Below the pieces are notes generated by a model. It searched no databases, was not told the DNA's origin, and saw only the letters and a list, made by a program, of their open reading frames with translations. Below are positions 43,432 to 52,834 of a stretch of DNA of 64,000 bases, piece by piece. The DNA lies in the NCBI RefSeq assembly GCF_027920805.1, contig NZ_JANWOI010000004.1:434001-498000 (forward strand), read 5' to 3'. This stretch comes from Govania unica (GTDB lineage Bacteria > Pseudomonadota > Alphaproteobacteria > Sphingomonadales > Govanellaceae). Both the position numbers and the translations under genes were made by a program. Positions within the stretch are counted from its first letter, which is position 1. Each line of letters opens with the position of its first letter.

Positions 43432-44865
43432 ATGCGCCGTCAGCGGAATACCCGTATCATTGCCACCTTAGGTCCCTCAAGCAATTCGATCGCGATGATT
43501 CGCGCATTGCATGAGGCGGGGGCGGATGTCTTCCGGCTCAACATGAGCCATGGCTCCCATGACGACGTGGCCCATCTCTATCATGCGATTCGCGAGGTGG
43601 AAAGCAGTGCCCGCTGGCCCATCGGCATTATGGCTGATTTGCAGGGTCCGAAGCTGCGCATCGGCACCTTTGCCAAGGGTTCGGTGATGCTGGCCGATGG
43701 GGCTGTGTTCCGGCTCGATCTCGACAGCAAGGCGGGGGATGAAATCCGCGTCAATCTGCCCCACCCCGAGATTTTCAGCGTGCTTGAGCCCGGCACCAGC
43801 CTGTTGCTCGATGACGGCAAGCTCAGGCTGAAGGTCGTGCGCTGCGGCGTCGATTTCGCCGAGACCGAGGTCATGGTCGGCGGCAAGCTGTCGAATCGGA
43901 AGGGCGTCAATGTGCCCCATGCCGTGCTGCCCGTGGCGGCGCTGACTGAGAAAGACCGCCGCGACCTTACCTTCGTGCTTGATCTCGGGGTCGACTGGGT
44001 GGCGCTGTCCTTCGTGCAGCGGCCGGAGGATGTGCGGGAAGCGCGCGACATCATCAATGGCCGGGCTGGGATCATCGCCAAGATTGAAAAACCGGCGGCG
44101 CTTGCCTGCCTTGATGAAATTCTCGATCTCTCCGACGGCGTCATGGTGGCGCGCGGCGATCTTGGGGTTGAACTGCCGCTTGAAGAGGTGCCCGGAATCC
44201 AGAAGCGCATCGTGCGCAAGGCCCGCACCCTCGGCAAGCCGGTGGTGGTGGCGACACAGATGCTTGAATCCATGATCGAAGCTCCGGTGCCGACCCGGGC
44301 CGAGGTGTCGGACGTGGCGAACGCCGTGTTCGACGGGGCGGATGCCGTCATGCTGTCGGGCGAATCGGCGGCTGGAGCCCATCCGGTGGAGGCGGTTTCG
44401 GTCATGAGCCGGGTCGCAAGCCGGGTCGAGGCGGACCCCATGTATCTCGCCGCCTCGCAACGCGATCTCGCCATCCCCGAGCCGACCACCGCCGACGCCA
44501 TCAGCGCCGCCGCCCGTCAGGTCGCGGAAACCATCAATGCGGCGGCCATCGTCACCTACACGACGTCAGGCTCCACGGCGATCCGGGTAGCCCGCGAGCG
44601 GCCGAAAAAGCCGCTTCTGGTGCTCACGCCCAATATCCTGACCGCGCGCCGCCTCGCCCTAGTCTGGGGCCTCCATTGCGTCCAGACGGAAGACGCCACC
44701 TCGTTTCAGGACATGGTTGAAAAAGCCTGCGAGGCCGGGCTCAAGACCGATATTCTGGAGATCGGCGAACGCATCGTCATCACGGCGGGCATGCCCTTTG
44801 GCACCCCAGGCAAAACCAACGTCCTGCGCATCGCCCGGGTAGCCAGCAAGCATCAGGTGCAATAA
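43432..44865 (+). CDS. pyk: pyruvate kinase
   Basis: 477 residues. RRQRNTRIIATLGPSSNS at the N-terminus, FRLNMSHGSHDD, MADLQGPKLRIG, the catalytic IIAKIEKPAALACLDEI and MVARGDLGVELPLEEVPGIQ are complete, as is the C-terminal effector domain (VTYTTSGSTAIRVARERP). It converts phosphoenolpyruvate and ADP to pyruvate and ATP. It is divergent from the N-formylglutamate amidohydrolase gene and abuts the stop of the HAD gene. Confidence 0.97.
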   Translation: MRRQRNTRIIATLGPSSNSIAMIRALHEAGADVFRLNMSHGSHDDVAHLYHAIREVESSARWPIGIMADLQGPKLRIGTFAKGSVMLADGAVFRLDLDSKAGDEIRVNLPHPEIFSVLEPGTSLLLDDGKLRLKVVRCGVDFAETEVMVGGKLSNRKGVNVPHAVLPVAALTEKDRRDLTFVLDLGVDWVALSFVQRPEDVREARDIINGRAGIIAKIEKPAALACLDEILDLSDGVMVARGDLGVELPLEEVPGIQKRIVRKARTLGKPVVVATQMLESMIEAPVPTRAEVSDVANAVFDGADAVMLSGESAAGAHPVEAVSVMSRVASRVEADPMYLAASQRDLAIPEPTTADAISAAARQVAETINAAAIVTYTTSGSTAIRVARERPKKPLLVLTPNILTARRLALVWGLHCVQTEDATSFQDMVEKACEAGLKTDILEIGERIVITAGMPFGTPGKTNVLRIARVASKHQVQ

Positions 44866-45468
44866 TCAAAAAAGCTTGGCGAGCCCCTCGGGCCCGGTGA
44901 AGTGATGGCCGCGAAAGCCGATGGCAACGGCGGCGGCCACATTCTCAGCCCGGTCGTCAATATAAAGCGTGCGCTGAGGGGTGACGCCGAATCGGTTCAC
45001 CGCCAGTTCGAAGATGCGGAGGTCCGGCTTGGTCAGGCCCTCGCGGCCGGAGACGATGACGTCGCGGAAATGGCGCATGAAGGGGAAGCTTGCGACGAAA
45101 GCGTCAAACTTCTCGGCCGGGAAATTGCTCAGCGCATAAAGCGGCATGCCTTGTGCGGCCAGGCTTTCAAGGACGTCAACCGCGCCCTCGATCTCGCCCC
45201 GGAACATTTGCGGCCAGCCCCAGTCGTAGGCGTCGATCAGAGCCGCGCAATGAGGGTGTTCGGCGGTGAGCACCGCCATGCCCTCGGCAAAGCTCATGCC
45301 GCCGTCAAGTTTGGTGTGCCAGTCGGGGCTGCAAACCTCGCTGAGAAAGGCCTCCAGGGCCCAGTCGTTGCCTTCAAAGAGATCGCGATAGACATGGCGC
45401 GGGTCCCAATCGACCAGCACGCCACCAAGATCAAAGATGACGGCGTCATAGGTGAGGGGGCTTGTCAT
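44866..45468 (-). CDS. HAD-superfamily hydrolase
   Basis: 200 residues. Motif I is DAVIFDLGGVLVDWDPRHVY, where the usual second Asp of phosphatases (DxD) is replaced by Gly, as in the haloacid-dehalogenase/YihX-like group. Motif II is LYALSNFPAEKF, motif III includes GLTKPDLRIFELA and motif IV IDDRAENVAAA. Members with DLGGVLVD are usually sugar-phosphate or FMN phosphatases. Its stop directly abuts that of pyk. Confidence 0.87.
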   Translation of the reverse strand: MTSPLTYDAVIFDLGGVLVDWDPRHVYRDLFEGNDWALEAFLSEVCSPDWHTKLDGGMSFAEGMAVLTAEHPHCAALIDAYDWGWPQMFRGEIEGAVDVLESLAAQGMPLYALSNFPAEKFDAFVASFPFMRHFRDVIVSGREGLTKPDLRIFELAVNRFGVTPQRTLYIDDRAENVAAAVAIGFRGHHFTGPEGLAKLF

Positions 45469-45496
45469 GCTCTGTTGCCGATTCTGCCGGTTGAAC

Positions 45497-45578
45497 CATG
45501 GATTGCCGGGTCAAGCCCGGCAATGACATGGAAACGATTTTTATACTGTCATTGCCGGGCTTGACCCGGCAATCCATG
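45497..45578. repeat. long perfect inverted repeat ('attgccgggtcaagcccggc' type)
   Basis: Arms 45497-45528 and 45547-45578 are exact reverse complements of about 32 bases around an 18-base spacer, and match the arms at 31876-31960. It lies just upstream of the HAD gene start. Confidence 0.85.
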
Positions 45579-45627
45579 CTGCGGCTGCCGACGCTGCATA
45601 AGCCCACGAAAGGTCGCACCAAACGCA

Positions 45628-45655
45628 GAAACCGCGCCACAGGGGGCGCGGTTTC
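45628..45655 (-). terminator. intrinsic terminator of rpmJ
   Basis: GAAACCGCGCC and GGCGCGGTTTC form an 11-bp stem about 35 bases after the rpmJ stop. A second small palindrome, GTCTCAAG-AC-CTTGAGAC, follows at 45661-45678. Confidence 0.65.
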
Positions 45656-45688
45656 CAGAAGTCTCAAGACCTTGAGACCCGACAGCTA

Positions 45689-45814
45689 TTAGCCTTGACG
45701 GGCTTTAAAGCGGCGGTTGGTCTTGTTGATGATGTAGGTGCGGCCCTTGCGACGGATCACGCGGCAATCACGATGCCGGGTCTTCAGGGTCTTCAGTGAA
45801 TTCACGATTTTCAT
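45689..45814 (-). CDS. rpmJ: 50S ribosomal protein L36
   Basis: 41 residues: [20 protein letters not shown], then a basic stretch ending [12 protein letters not shown]. It is the zinc-free (C-minus) form, since the CxxC pairs of the zinc-ribbon type are missing and only one Cys remains. It is a single-gene unit too short for most gene callers' default length. L31 in this window (56426-56653) is likewise of the zinc-free type. Confidence 0.95.
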   Translation of the reverse strand: MKIVNSLKTLKTRHRDCRVIRRKGRTYIINKTNRRFKARQG

Positions 45815-45940
45815 GACGCGGTTCCGCTTTTAATCCAAAGAGTTCAGGCGCCAACAACCAGTGATGCTCCGAAGGGCGCTCCCGAAAAAGTCTCGCGGAA
45901 GATAGTCAGGCGAGGGCAGGCTGTCAACTCTTCTTGGCAG

Positions 45941-46594
45941 TCAGGCTGTTGCTTTCTCAGCGGCGGCTTCATGCTCGGCAGCGAGCAGGCTGTCAGCGGC
46001 CATGGCGCGGGCGAATGCGGGGCGCGCGCTGACCCGGCTGAGGTAACTCATGATCTCGGGCAGCTCGGGGATGAGCTTGAAGCCGGTGGTCCAGGTGAGC
46101 GCCGTCCCCCACAACACATCAAGCGCCGTATAACGCTCGCCAAGGAAGAAAGGTCCCTTGGCCAGCTGCCCGGTTAAGGTATTCAACACAGTGTCGAAAT
46201 CGCCATAGGGGCTCATGGATTTTGGCGCATCTTCCCGTTTCATGGCGCGGTCGATGAGCGCGGGCTCGAAACAGCCGGCGTAAAAGGCGAACCAGCGCAA
46301 ATAGGGCCCGCGCAGTGGATCGTCGAACGCCGGAGCCAGCCCCGCCTCAGAGAACAGGTCTGCGAGATAGAGCATGATGGCTACCTGTTCGGTCACCAGT
46401 GCATCGCCATGACGTATGGCGGGCACCTTGCCCATGGGGTTGATGGCGAGATAGGCGGGCTGCCGTTGCTCCCCGGCCTTCATATTGATGGGCTCAAGGT
46501 CATAGGGCAGGCCGAGTTCCTCAAACAGGACACGGACACCGCCTGACCGGGTATGGGGCGAATGATAAAAGATGATTCTGTCGGCCTTGGTCAT
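45941..46594 (-). CDS. glutathione S-transferase family protein
   Basis: 217 residues. IIFYHSPHTRSGGVRVLFEE (active-site region), NPMGKVPAIRHGD and TEQVAIMLYLADLF form the thioredoxin-like half; GERYTALDVLWGTALTW belongs to the helical half. Substrate unknown. A well-formed SOS-type promoter lies 36-64 bases upstream of the start (46630-46658), so this gene may be induced by DNA damage. Confidence 0.88.
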   Translation of the reverse strand: MTKADRIIFYHSPHTRSGGVRVLFEELGLPYDLEPINMKAGEQRQPAYLAINPMGKVPAIRHGDALVTEQVAIMLYLADLFSEAGLAPAFDDPLRGPYLRWFAFYAGCFEPALIDRAMKREDAPKSMSPYGDFDTVLNTLTGQLAKGPFFLGERYTALDVLWGTALTWTTGFKLIPELPEIMSYLSRVSARPAFARAMAADSLLAAEHEAAAEKATA

Positions 46595-46629
46595 TGGGCG
46601 ATCCTTTATCTGTCTTGCGGGGACTGTGG

Positions 46630-46658
46630 TTTATAGAACAAAAAAAGAACAAAAGCAA
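46630..46658 (-). promoter_or_regulatory. promoter with perfect alphaproteobacterial LexA (SOS) box
   Basis: On the minus strand TTGCTT (46658-46653) and TATAAA (46635-46630) are 17 bases apart, and the spacer carries GTTC-N7-GTTC (46650-46636), read on the plus strand as GAAC-AAAAAAA-GAAC. This is the exact alphaproteobacterial LexA consensus. It faces the GST gene but lies about 95 bases upstream of the divergent HerA-like gene, which may share the control. Confidence 0.65.
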
Positions 46659-46742
46659 GGAAAATAACTTGTTGCGCAACGTTATCAAATTTTAACTATC
46701 TAGCCGTCACACTCGGCCCCTTGATCCTGTTGTTTAGATCTT

Positions 46743-48425
46743 GTGAGGCTTCTTTTGAACGAACCCTGGACCCCGCCAGCCCATCTTACGGCTCCGGAAC
46801 AAGGCTTGATCGGCACCGTTATTCAGGTGACCGGCAGTGGCGTCGTGGCGGTCTGCGATCCCGAGCTCATGAACCGGCCGCTGATTGACGCCGAGGCGGC
46901 GTTCATGCCTTCGGGCCAGATCGGGTCGATCGTCAAGATCGGGGTGCAGCATGGCTATATCTTTGCGACGGTGCGCGAGGTGCGGGCAAGCGAAAATTAC
47001 GAGGCGACCACCGCGGGCAGCATCTTCGACAGCCACAGGGTCTATGTGGATCTTGATTTCATGGGCCATCAGGTGTTTACGGAAGACGGCAGTCGCTTGT
47101 CGAGCTTTCGTCGCGGCGTCGCCGATTTTCCCATTCCGGGCCAGAAGGTGCTGATGGTCACCAAGCCGGAGATGGAGGAGATCTTTTCCGCCGAGGGTGC
47201 GGATCTGCTCAAGATCGGCACGGTCTACCCACATTACAAAACCTCGGCCATTCTGTTGACCGACCATTTGCTCGGCAAGCATTTCGCCGTGCTTGGCAGC
47301 ACCGGCACCGGCAAGTCCTGCGCGGTGTCCCTGTTGCTGCATCGTCTGGTCGAACAGCTACCGAACGGTCACGTGCTGGTGCTTGACCCCCATGGCGAAT
47401 ATGGCCGCGCCTTTGCCGGAATTTCAGAAACCTTCACCACTGAAAATCTGGAGCTGCCCTATTGGCTCATGACGTTTGACGAACATGTGGAAGTGTTCGT
47501 CGGCCGCCGCAACAGCGATCGCGATCTCGAGATTGATATTCTGAAACGCTGCCTGTTGCAGGCGCGCACCAAGGACACGCGCAACCGGTCGCTGGCCCGG
47601 GTCACGGTGGATACGCCGGTGCCCTACAAGATTTCCGATCTCGTGCAGAGTATCGACAATGAGATGGGCCGTCTCGACAAGCCGGAGAAGGTCATTCCCT
47701 ATCTCAGGCTCAAAACCAAGATCGAGGAATTGCGCAAGGATCAGCGCTACGGGTTCATGTTCTCGGGCCTGTTGCTGAACGATAATCTGGCGGAGATTCT
47801 GTCGCGTCTGCTACGTTTTCCGGGCAATGATCGGCCGATTTCCATCATCGATCTGTCGGGCGTGCCAAGCGATATCGTCGATGTGGTGGTCGGCGTGCTC
47901 TGTCGCGTGGTGTTCGATTTCGCGCTCTGGAGTCGGGGCCGCAATGCCCGCCCGATTTTGCTCGTATGCGAGGAAGCGCATCGCTATGTGTCGGCGAAAG
48001 ACGGCATCGGCAACAGCGCCGCAAGGCTCGGGATCGAACGCATCGCCAAGGAAGGCCGCAAATACGGGGTGTCGCTCGGGCTCATTTCGCAGCGCCCGGC
48101 TGAACTGTCCGAATCGGCCCTGTCGCAATGCGGCACCATCATCGCCATGCGCATGAACAATGAACGCGATCAGGCGTTTGTTGAACATGTTCTGCCCGAA
48201 GGGGCCAAGGGATTTCTCGCGGCGTTGCCATCACTGCAGAACCGGGAAGTGTTGATCGTCGGCGAAGGCGTCAAGGCGCCGGTGCGGGCGCTTCTGGATG
48301 AATTGCCGGAAGATCAGCGGCCATCGAGCGAAAGCCCGCGGTTCAGCGATCATTGGCAGCAGGCTGCGGCGGGAACGGCACATGTGGCCGATGTCGTGAC
48401 GGCCTGGCGTATGCGATCCGGTTGA
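46743..48425 (+). CDS. HerA-like ATPase (DUF87/HAS-barrel)
   Basis: 560 residues. An N-terminal HAS-barrel (about residues 20-110) is followed by a HerA/FtsK-type ATPase: Walker A AVLGSTGTGKSCAVSLLLHR near residue 183, DPHGEYGRAF, Walker B RPILLVCEEAHRYV near 404, and the sensor/arginine region GRKYGVSLGLISQRPAELS. HerA is a DNA-pumping hexamer that works with NurA in archaeal end resection; bacterial forms also occur in repair and, with SIR2 or DUF4297 partners, in phage defence. No NurA or effector gene is adjacent. A TTG at 46755, behind GAGG, is an alternative start. Confidence 0.9.
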   Translation: MRLLLNEPWTPPAHLTAPEQGLIGTVIQVTGSGVVAVCDPELMNRPLIDAEAAFMPSGQIGSIVKIGVQHGYIFATVREVRASENYEATTAGSIFDSHRVYVDLDFMGHQVFTEDGSRLSSFRRGVADFPIPGQKVLMVTKPEMEEIFSAEGADLLKIGTVYPHYKTSAILLTDHLLGKHFAVLGSTGTGKSCAVSLLLHRLVEQLPNGHVLVLDPHGEYGRAFAGISETFTTENLELPYWLMTFDEHVEVFVGRRNSDRDLEIDILKRCLLQARTKDTRNRSLARVTVDTPVPYKISDLVQSIDNEMGRLDKPEKVIPYLRLKTKIEELRKDQRYGFMFSGLLLNDNLAEILSRLLRFPGNDRPISIIDLSGVPSDIVDVVVGVLCRVVFDFALWSRGRNARPILLVCEEAHRYVSAKDGIGNSAARLGIERIAKEGRKYGVSLGLISQRPAELSESALSQCGTIIAMRMNNERDQAFVEHVLPEGAKGFLAALPSLQNREVLIVGEGVKAPVRALLDELPEDQRPSSESPRFSDHWQQAAAGTAHVADVVTAWRMRSG

Positions 48426-48472
48426 AGATCTATTTTGAATGGAAGGTTTGGCGGGATAATTCCGCTCAGCTT

Positions 48473-48487
48473 TTAAGGTTCATTTAA
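48473..48487. promoter_or_regulatory. CtrA box (TTAA-N7-TTAA) upstream of the chemoreceptor gene
   Basis: TTAA-GGTTCAT-TTAA is a perfect full CtrA site, 67 bases before the chemoreceptor ATG in a short intergenic region with no other gene start. Confidence 0.65.
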
Positions 48488-48553
48488 GAACCCTGTGATA
48501 TCCGATGTGATCATAGTGGTTCAAAGAGCAGAGTATCACGAGGGGTGTATAAT

Positions 48554-50773
48554 ATGCGCATGAGTAATGTAGAGACAGGGTTTCGCCTGGCGCGGATCTT
48601 GACGATCCGCAATTCATTATTCGCGATTGTCGGTATTCTGATTCTTGCAGTCATCGCTTATAGCTCGATGTCGGCTGTCAGAGCACTCAAGGATCGCAGG
48701 GTGGCTGAGCTGGTCGTAGCAGACAGCAAGATTTCAGAATCTTTCATCAGCGCGTCCCGCAACTGGTCATTTGCGCGCGGTATCATGAATACGGCGCTGA
48801 ATTTCCCGGAACCCGGCAGCGCCGAGTTCCGCAGCCGTATCGATACCGCCCGGGCCGCGGGTGAGAAGGCCTTTCTCGACGGCATGACGAGCTTGAAGCA
48901 GCGTCCCGATTTCGCGGGAAAGGCCGAGCTTATCAAGGCAATCGAGGAGAAACACAAGGCGCTTGAGCTTCTTCGTGACGAGGTGGACAAGAATTTCGCT
49001 CTGCCTAAGGAAGAACGTCAGGGCCGTGTTGACCGCAAATATACCCGCGCGGTGACGGATCTGATTAAATCTCTGCAAAAAGCCCGCATCAGCACGGAAT
49101 ATGAATCGGGCAATAATGATCCGCAGATTATCGCCTATCAGCAGCTCAACCAGGCACTGGCGCTGATGATGGAAAGCGCCGATCAGGAAGCATCGGTTAT
49201 CGGCGGCACCATGGCTTCGGGTGAACCGATTTCTCCTTTGATGCTTGAAGTTCTCGCAAATTATCGCGGCTCGCTTGAGACGTCCTGGGACAGTGTGCAA
49301 AACCTGACCAATTCGTCCCTGGTATCGGCCGAGATGAAGCCCGCCGTGGTCGCCGTGCAAAAGGAATTTTTCGGGGCTTTCCAGCAGACCCGCGAAGATG
49401 TCTATGCTGCCGCGCAGGTGCAGGAACCCTATCCGTTGACCGCACTTGAATGGATTGATCGCTCGGCCAAGGCCGGTGCCACGATCACCAAGCTGAGCCA
49501 GCTCGCGGTTGAAGAAATGCAGACGATCGCCGATCAGCATTCTTCGGAGGCCACACGCGCGGTGATGTTCGAATCGATTATGCTGATGTTGGCGGTGGCC
49601 ATCGGTGCGGCCTCATTCTGGCTGGTGGCCGGACGCATCATTCGTCCGCTGCGTCGCCTTGGCGATGTGATGAGCGAACTTGCTGCGGGCAATCTTCAGG
49701 TTGAAGTGGCCGGCACCGATCGTGAAGATGAAATCGGCGGTATGGCGGCTGCGGTTGAAGTGTTCAAGAACAACGCCATCGAGCGTCAGCGTCTTGAAGC
49801 CGAGCATAAGCACACCGAAGAAGCCGCACGTCGGGCCAAGGAAGAGGAAGCCGAGCGTCATCGCGTTCAGGAAGAAGAACAGCGCCGTCGCGAGCAGGAT
49901 CGTGAGGAGCAGGATCGTCTGAAACGCCGCGAGGAAATGCTCGGCCTTGCCGATCGTTTTGAACAGTCGGTGATGCAGCTTGTGGGGTCGCTCTCGGCCT
50001 CTGCCGATCAGATGGAAAAAGCGGCGCAGGGCATGTCGTCGGTCGCTGATGAAACCAGCCGTCAGTCGTCGGTGGTTGCGAAAGCGTCGGAACAGGCCAG
50101 CTCCAACATCCAGATGGTGGCGAGTGCAGCCGAAGAACTGTCAGCGTCCGTCAAGGAAATCTCCAATCAGGTTGGCCAGTCCACAAGCTTCGCCCGCAAT
50201 GCGGTGTCGGAGACGAGCCGGGCAACCGACGAGATCCAGGGACTGGTCGCCGCCGCGAACAAGATTGGCGACGTCGTCAATCTGATCAGCGACATCGCGA
50301 GCCAGACCAACCTTCTTGCCCTGAACGCCACTATCGAAGCCGCGCGTGCAGGTGAAGCCGGCAAGGGCTTCGCCGTGGTCGCCTCCGAGGTTAAAAATCT
50401 GGCCAGCCAGACCGCGACCGCGACCGAGGAAATCACTGCGCAGGTAAGTGGCATGCAGGTCGCGACCGAAGCCGCCGTCAATGCCATTCGTGTCATTGCC
50501 GACGTCATCAAGCGCATCGATGAAACAGCGGTGACCATCGCGGCGGCGGTTGAGCAGCAGGATAGCTCAACCCATGAAATCGCCCGCAATGTGGCCGAAG
50601 TGTCCTCGGGCACGCAGGAAGTGACCTCGAACATCGTCACCGTGAATGACGGCGCCGAAAGCACTGGCCGCGCGGCCAACGAAGTGCTGACCTCGGCCCG
50701 TGAGGTGGCGCAACAGACCGACAGCCTGCGGGCCCAGGTGGATTCTTTCCTGGCCCAGATCCGCGCTGCATAA
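48554..50773 (+). CDS. methyl-accepting chemotaxis protein
   Basis: 739 residues from the ATG at 48554, with AGGGG upstream. Membrane helices lie at about residues 20-40 and 340-360, enclosing a helical periplasmic sensor of about 300 residues. A HAMP domain ([20 protein letters not shown]) is followed by a highly charged coiled coil (about 415-465, Glu/Arg-rich) and the signalling domain with the conserved tip [20 protein letters not shown]. It should bind CheA/CheW and bias flagellar or other behaviour. No che genes are in the window. A CtrA box is upstream. Confidence 0.94.
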   Translation: MRMSNVETGFRLARILTIRNSLFAIVGILILAVIAYSSMSAVRALKDRRVAELVVADSKISESFISASRNWSFARGIMNTALNFPEPGSAEFRSRIDTARAAGEKAFLDGMTSLKQRPDFAGKAELIKAIEEKHKALELLRDEVDKNFALPKEERQGRVDRKYTRAVTDLIKSLQKARISTEYESGNNDPQIIAYQQLNQALALMMESADQEASVIGGTMASGEPISPLMLEVLANYRGSLETSWDSVQNLTNSSLVSAEMKPAVVAVQKEFFGAFQQTREDVYAAAQVQEPYPLTALEWIDRSAKAGATITKLSQLAVEEMQTIADQHSSEATRAVMFESIMLMLAVAIGAASFWLVAGRIIRPLRRLGDVMSELAAGNLQVEVAGTDREDEIGGMAAAVEVFKNNAIERQRLEAEHKHTEEAARRAKEEEAERHRVQEEEQRRREQDREEQDRLKRREEMLGLADRFEQSVMQLVGSLSASADQMEKAAQGMSSVADETSRQSSVVAKASEQASSNIQMVASAAEELSASVKEISNQVGQSTSFARNAVSETSRATDEIQGLVAAANKIGDVVNLISDIASQTNLLALNATIEAARAGEAGKGFAVVASEVKNLASQTATATEEITAQVSGMQVATEAAVNAIRVIADVIKRIDETAVTIAAAVEQQDSSTHEIARNVAEVSSGTQEVTSNIVTVNDGAESTGRAANEVLTSAREVAQQTDSLRAQVDSFLAQIRAA

Positions 50774-50792
50774 CAGCACTGTCATATTCAGA

Positions 50793-50822
50793 AAATGGCG
50801 CTCCTACCGGGGGCGCCATTTG
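50793..50822. terminator. bidirectional terminator after the chemoreceptor gene
   Basis: AAATGGCGCTCC pairs (one G-T pair) with GGGGCGCCATTT around a short loop. It sits between the chemoreceptor stop and the stop of the convergent orphan gene at 50828. Confidence 0.7.
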
Positions 50823-50827
50823 CGTTT

Positions 50828-52834
50828 TCAGACCTTCGGAACATGGAGCACGAAACAGGGGATATAGGTGTCATACCAATCCGCCCTGTTCATAAAACCA
50901 TCTTCGTCGATTGGATCGCTTGTGCGCCCTTCCAGCCGCACCCAGTAATGTGCGGAAATATCGAAATCATAGCCGGACCGACTTGATGTCGTAACATAAT
51001 AGGCAATGCATTCATTTTCGCAGAGATAACGGGTTTTGGTTCCGATAATAATCTCATATGCACTGTCGATGGGTTTGTCATGATAGCGAGCCCAGATATC
51101 ATGCCAGGGCGGATTTCCATGCTGGCTTGTGATTTCTCCACCCGCGCGACGATTGAGGGTGATGGTTTCGTCGGTCACGGCTTTCTTCAGTGCCTTGTCG
51201 AAAGCTTCGGTTGTTTGATTTTCTTTGATGACATTCCGTAATGTGGTTTGGGCCTTTTGGCAGGCTTTCACAACGGTGTCAGCGTCCTTTTCGGTAAATT
51301 TTTTGCTCTGAAGTGCGCTCTCAAGGTTCTTGAGCGTCTCGTCGATCAGAATGAGAAGACTGCTTTTGGCTTCAGACAATGCTGAGTCTTTCTCGTCCTC
51401 GAGCAGGCTTGTGATCTGTTTTTGGAGATCCTGGCAATCGAGGCGCATGAATTTGAGAAAATCTTCCAATCCGCTCTGTGCCGGTTCGTTACTTAGCACG
51501 GGCTTGATCTTGTCAAAAACTTCCTGCTTGCCGGTCTTAATCGGGGTTGATTTCTTGGATTTATTCTCGCCCTTCTTTGGCCGAGACGTTTGCTTCTTAT
51601 TGGTGTGCGGGGCTTTATAACTTGCGAGAAGTTCTTCCATATTGGCTCTGGCGATTTTAGCCTGGAGAGCAAGTTTTTCTGATTCTGCTTTTATGTCCAA
51701 GTCGATCAGATCGAAGACTAGATCATATTCTTTCTCATCCGTTGCGGCGCGGAATTCCGTCAGAATTTTATTCTGCTCTTCTGCGAATTTCGGCGTCGGC
51801 TGTTTGGCGCGGATGTCGCTGTGGATATGTCGCAATAGCATCGCGAAGTAGGCATTATATTTTTCTCTGGCATCCAGCATCAATTGGTTGACGTAAGGTA
51901 TGAAATCCTCAAGTCCCATATCGGGCATGGCTATGAGGGCCGAGCCGTAGGCTGTAGCTGCGGGCCACCATTGGAGATTGACTTTGGCTTTGTCGAGATG
52001 GTTTAGGTGCTTGTCATAATTGCCTGATTTCTCTGCAAGCAAGGTCATGATCTTGCCGAGTTTTGGCAACATGTCGGTGGGTAGCATGTCGATGACATCA
52101 TCCTGCAAGTGCTTGATCAGCTCGGGAGGGAGTTTCTCCCTGTTGCTGTCGATGATCTTGTCGCAGAGTGCCCAACGCATCGCAAAGATGTTGCACAGGA
52201 CTAAATTTTCTTTGTTCCTTCCCGCACGCGCGTCGCACAATAAATGGCATATTTCAACGCGGGTCTGTGTTTCGAGAGAGTCTGTGGGGAAACGAAACGT
52301 TGTGTATTGGAAAGTGCCGATAAAGGATTCCGCACAATTTCGCTGTATTAACGCTGTGTCTGAAGACTGATTTTCTTCCTTGTCACTGTAGAAAAGCAGC
52401 TTGCAAGTGATGTCGGGGACCAGCTCATCACGGTAGTCGTCGTCTTTTTTTGGCAATAGCAAGGCCCGCTGATAGGCATGACCGGTGAGGTCCACATCTT
52501 CATCGTTCACATATGGGATAAACTTAAGAAATGTCGCTTTATAGTTGAAGCCTTTGCTTCCGCCGAGTTGGAAGATTTTGTCGGCGTGTCTGCCTATCTG
52601 TTTGTATCGGGCTGAGCCTTTGGGTGGGTTTATTGGTGGCGTTCGCAGTTCAATGAACGATATCGCAAGGGCGGCACCATTTTTCTCATCAATCTCTTTT
52701 TCAAGCTTGAGATACATATCGAGGCATCCGCGTGTGATTATTCCTGCGGACCAGACGCATGCGGATGCCTGTTTGTGATATTCCTCAGCTTTCGAGGGTG
52801 AGGACGATCTTGCCGATATGGGCACCTTCATCAA
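50828..52834 (-). CDS. orphan protein of unknown function, AT-richer than neighbours
   Basis: Up to 668 residues; not recognised as any family. It is soluble-looking, lysine-rich, and has a mainly helical middle (residues 250-420). A Lys/Ser-rich linker (TNKKQTSRPKKGENKSKKST) follows, then a helical region rich in charged residues (about 465-590) and a compact tryptophan/tyrosine-rich end (PPWHDIWARYHDKPIDSAYE). The codon usage and GC content are visibly lower than in flanking genes, suggesting acquisition. The ATG at 52834 overlaps the quinone oxidoreductase gene by 50 bases; an ATG at 52717 avoids the overlap. Neither has a clear ribosome binding site. Confidence 0.8.
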   Translation of the reverse strand: MMKVPISARSSSPSKAEEYHKQASACVWSAGIITRGCLDMYLKLEKEIDEKNGAALAISFIELRTPPINPPKGSARYKQIGRHADKIFQLGGSKGFNYKATFLKFIPYVNDEDVDLTGHAYQRALLLPKKDDDYRDELVPDITCKLLFYSDKEENQSSDTALIQRNCAESFIGTFQYTTFRFPTDSLETQTRVEICHLLCDARAGRNKENLVLCNIFAMRWALCDKIIDSNREKLPPELIKHLQDDVIDMLPTDMLPKLGKIMTLLAEKSGNYDKHLNHLDKAKVNLQWWPAATAYGSALIAMPDMGLEDFIPYVNQLMLDAREKYNAYFAMLLRHIHSDIRAKQPTPKFAEEQNKILTEFRAATDEKEYDLVFDLIDLDIKAESEKLALQAKIARANMEELLASYKAPHTNKKQTSRPKKGENKSKKSTPIKTGKQEVFDKIKPVLSNEPAQSGLEDFLKFMRLDCQDLQKQITSLLEDEKDSALSEAKSSLLILIDETLKNLESALQSKKFTEKDADTVVKACQKAQTTLRNVIKENQTTEAFDKALKKAVTDETITLNRRAGGEITSQHGNPPWHDIWARYHDKPIDSAYEIIIGTKTRYLCENECIAYYVTTSSRSGYDFDISAHYWVRLEGRTSDPIDEDGFMNRADWYDTYIPCFVLHVPKV

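Noticed and set aside
46743-52834. Possible phage-defence island built on the HerA-like ATPase and the orphan gene
   Set aside because: Known HerA defence systems pair HerA directly with SIR2, DUF4297 or a nuclease gene. Here a chemoreceptor lies between the two and they are on opposite strands, so no system can be claimed.
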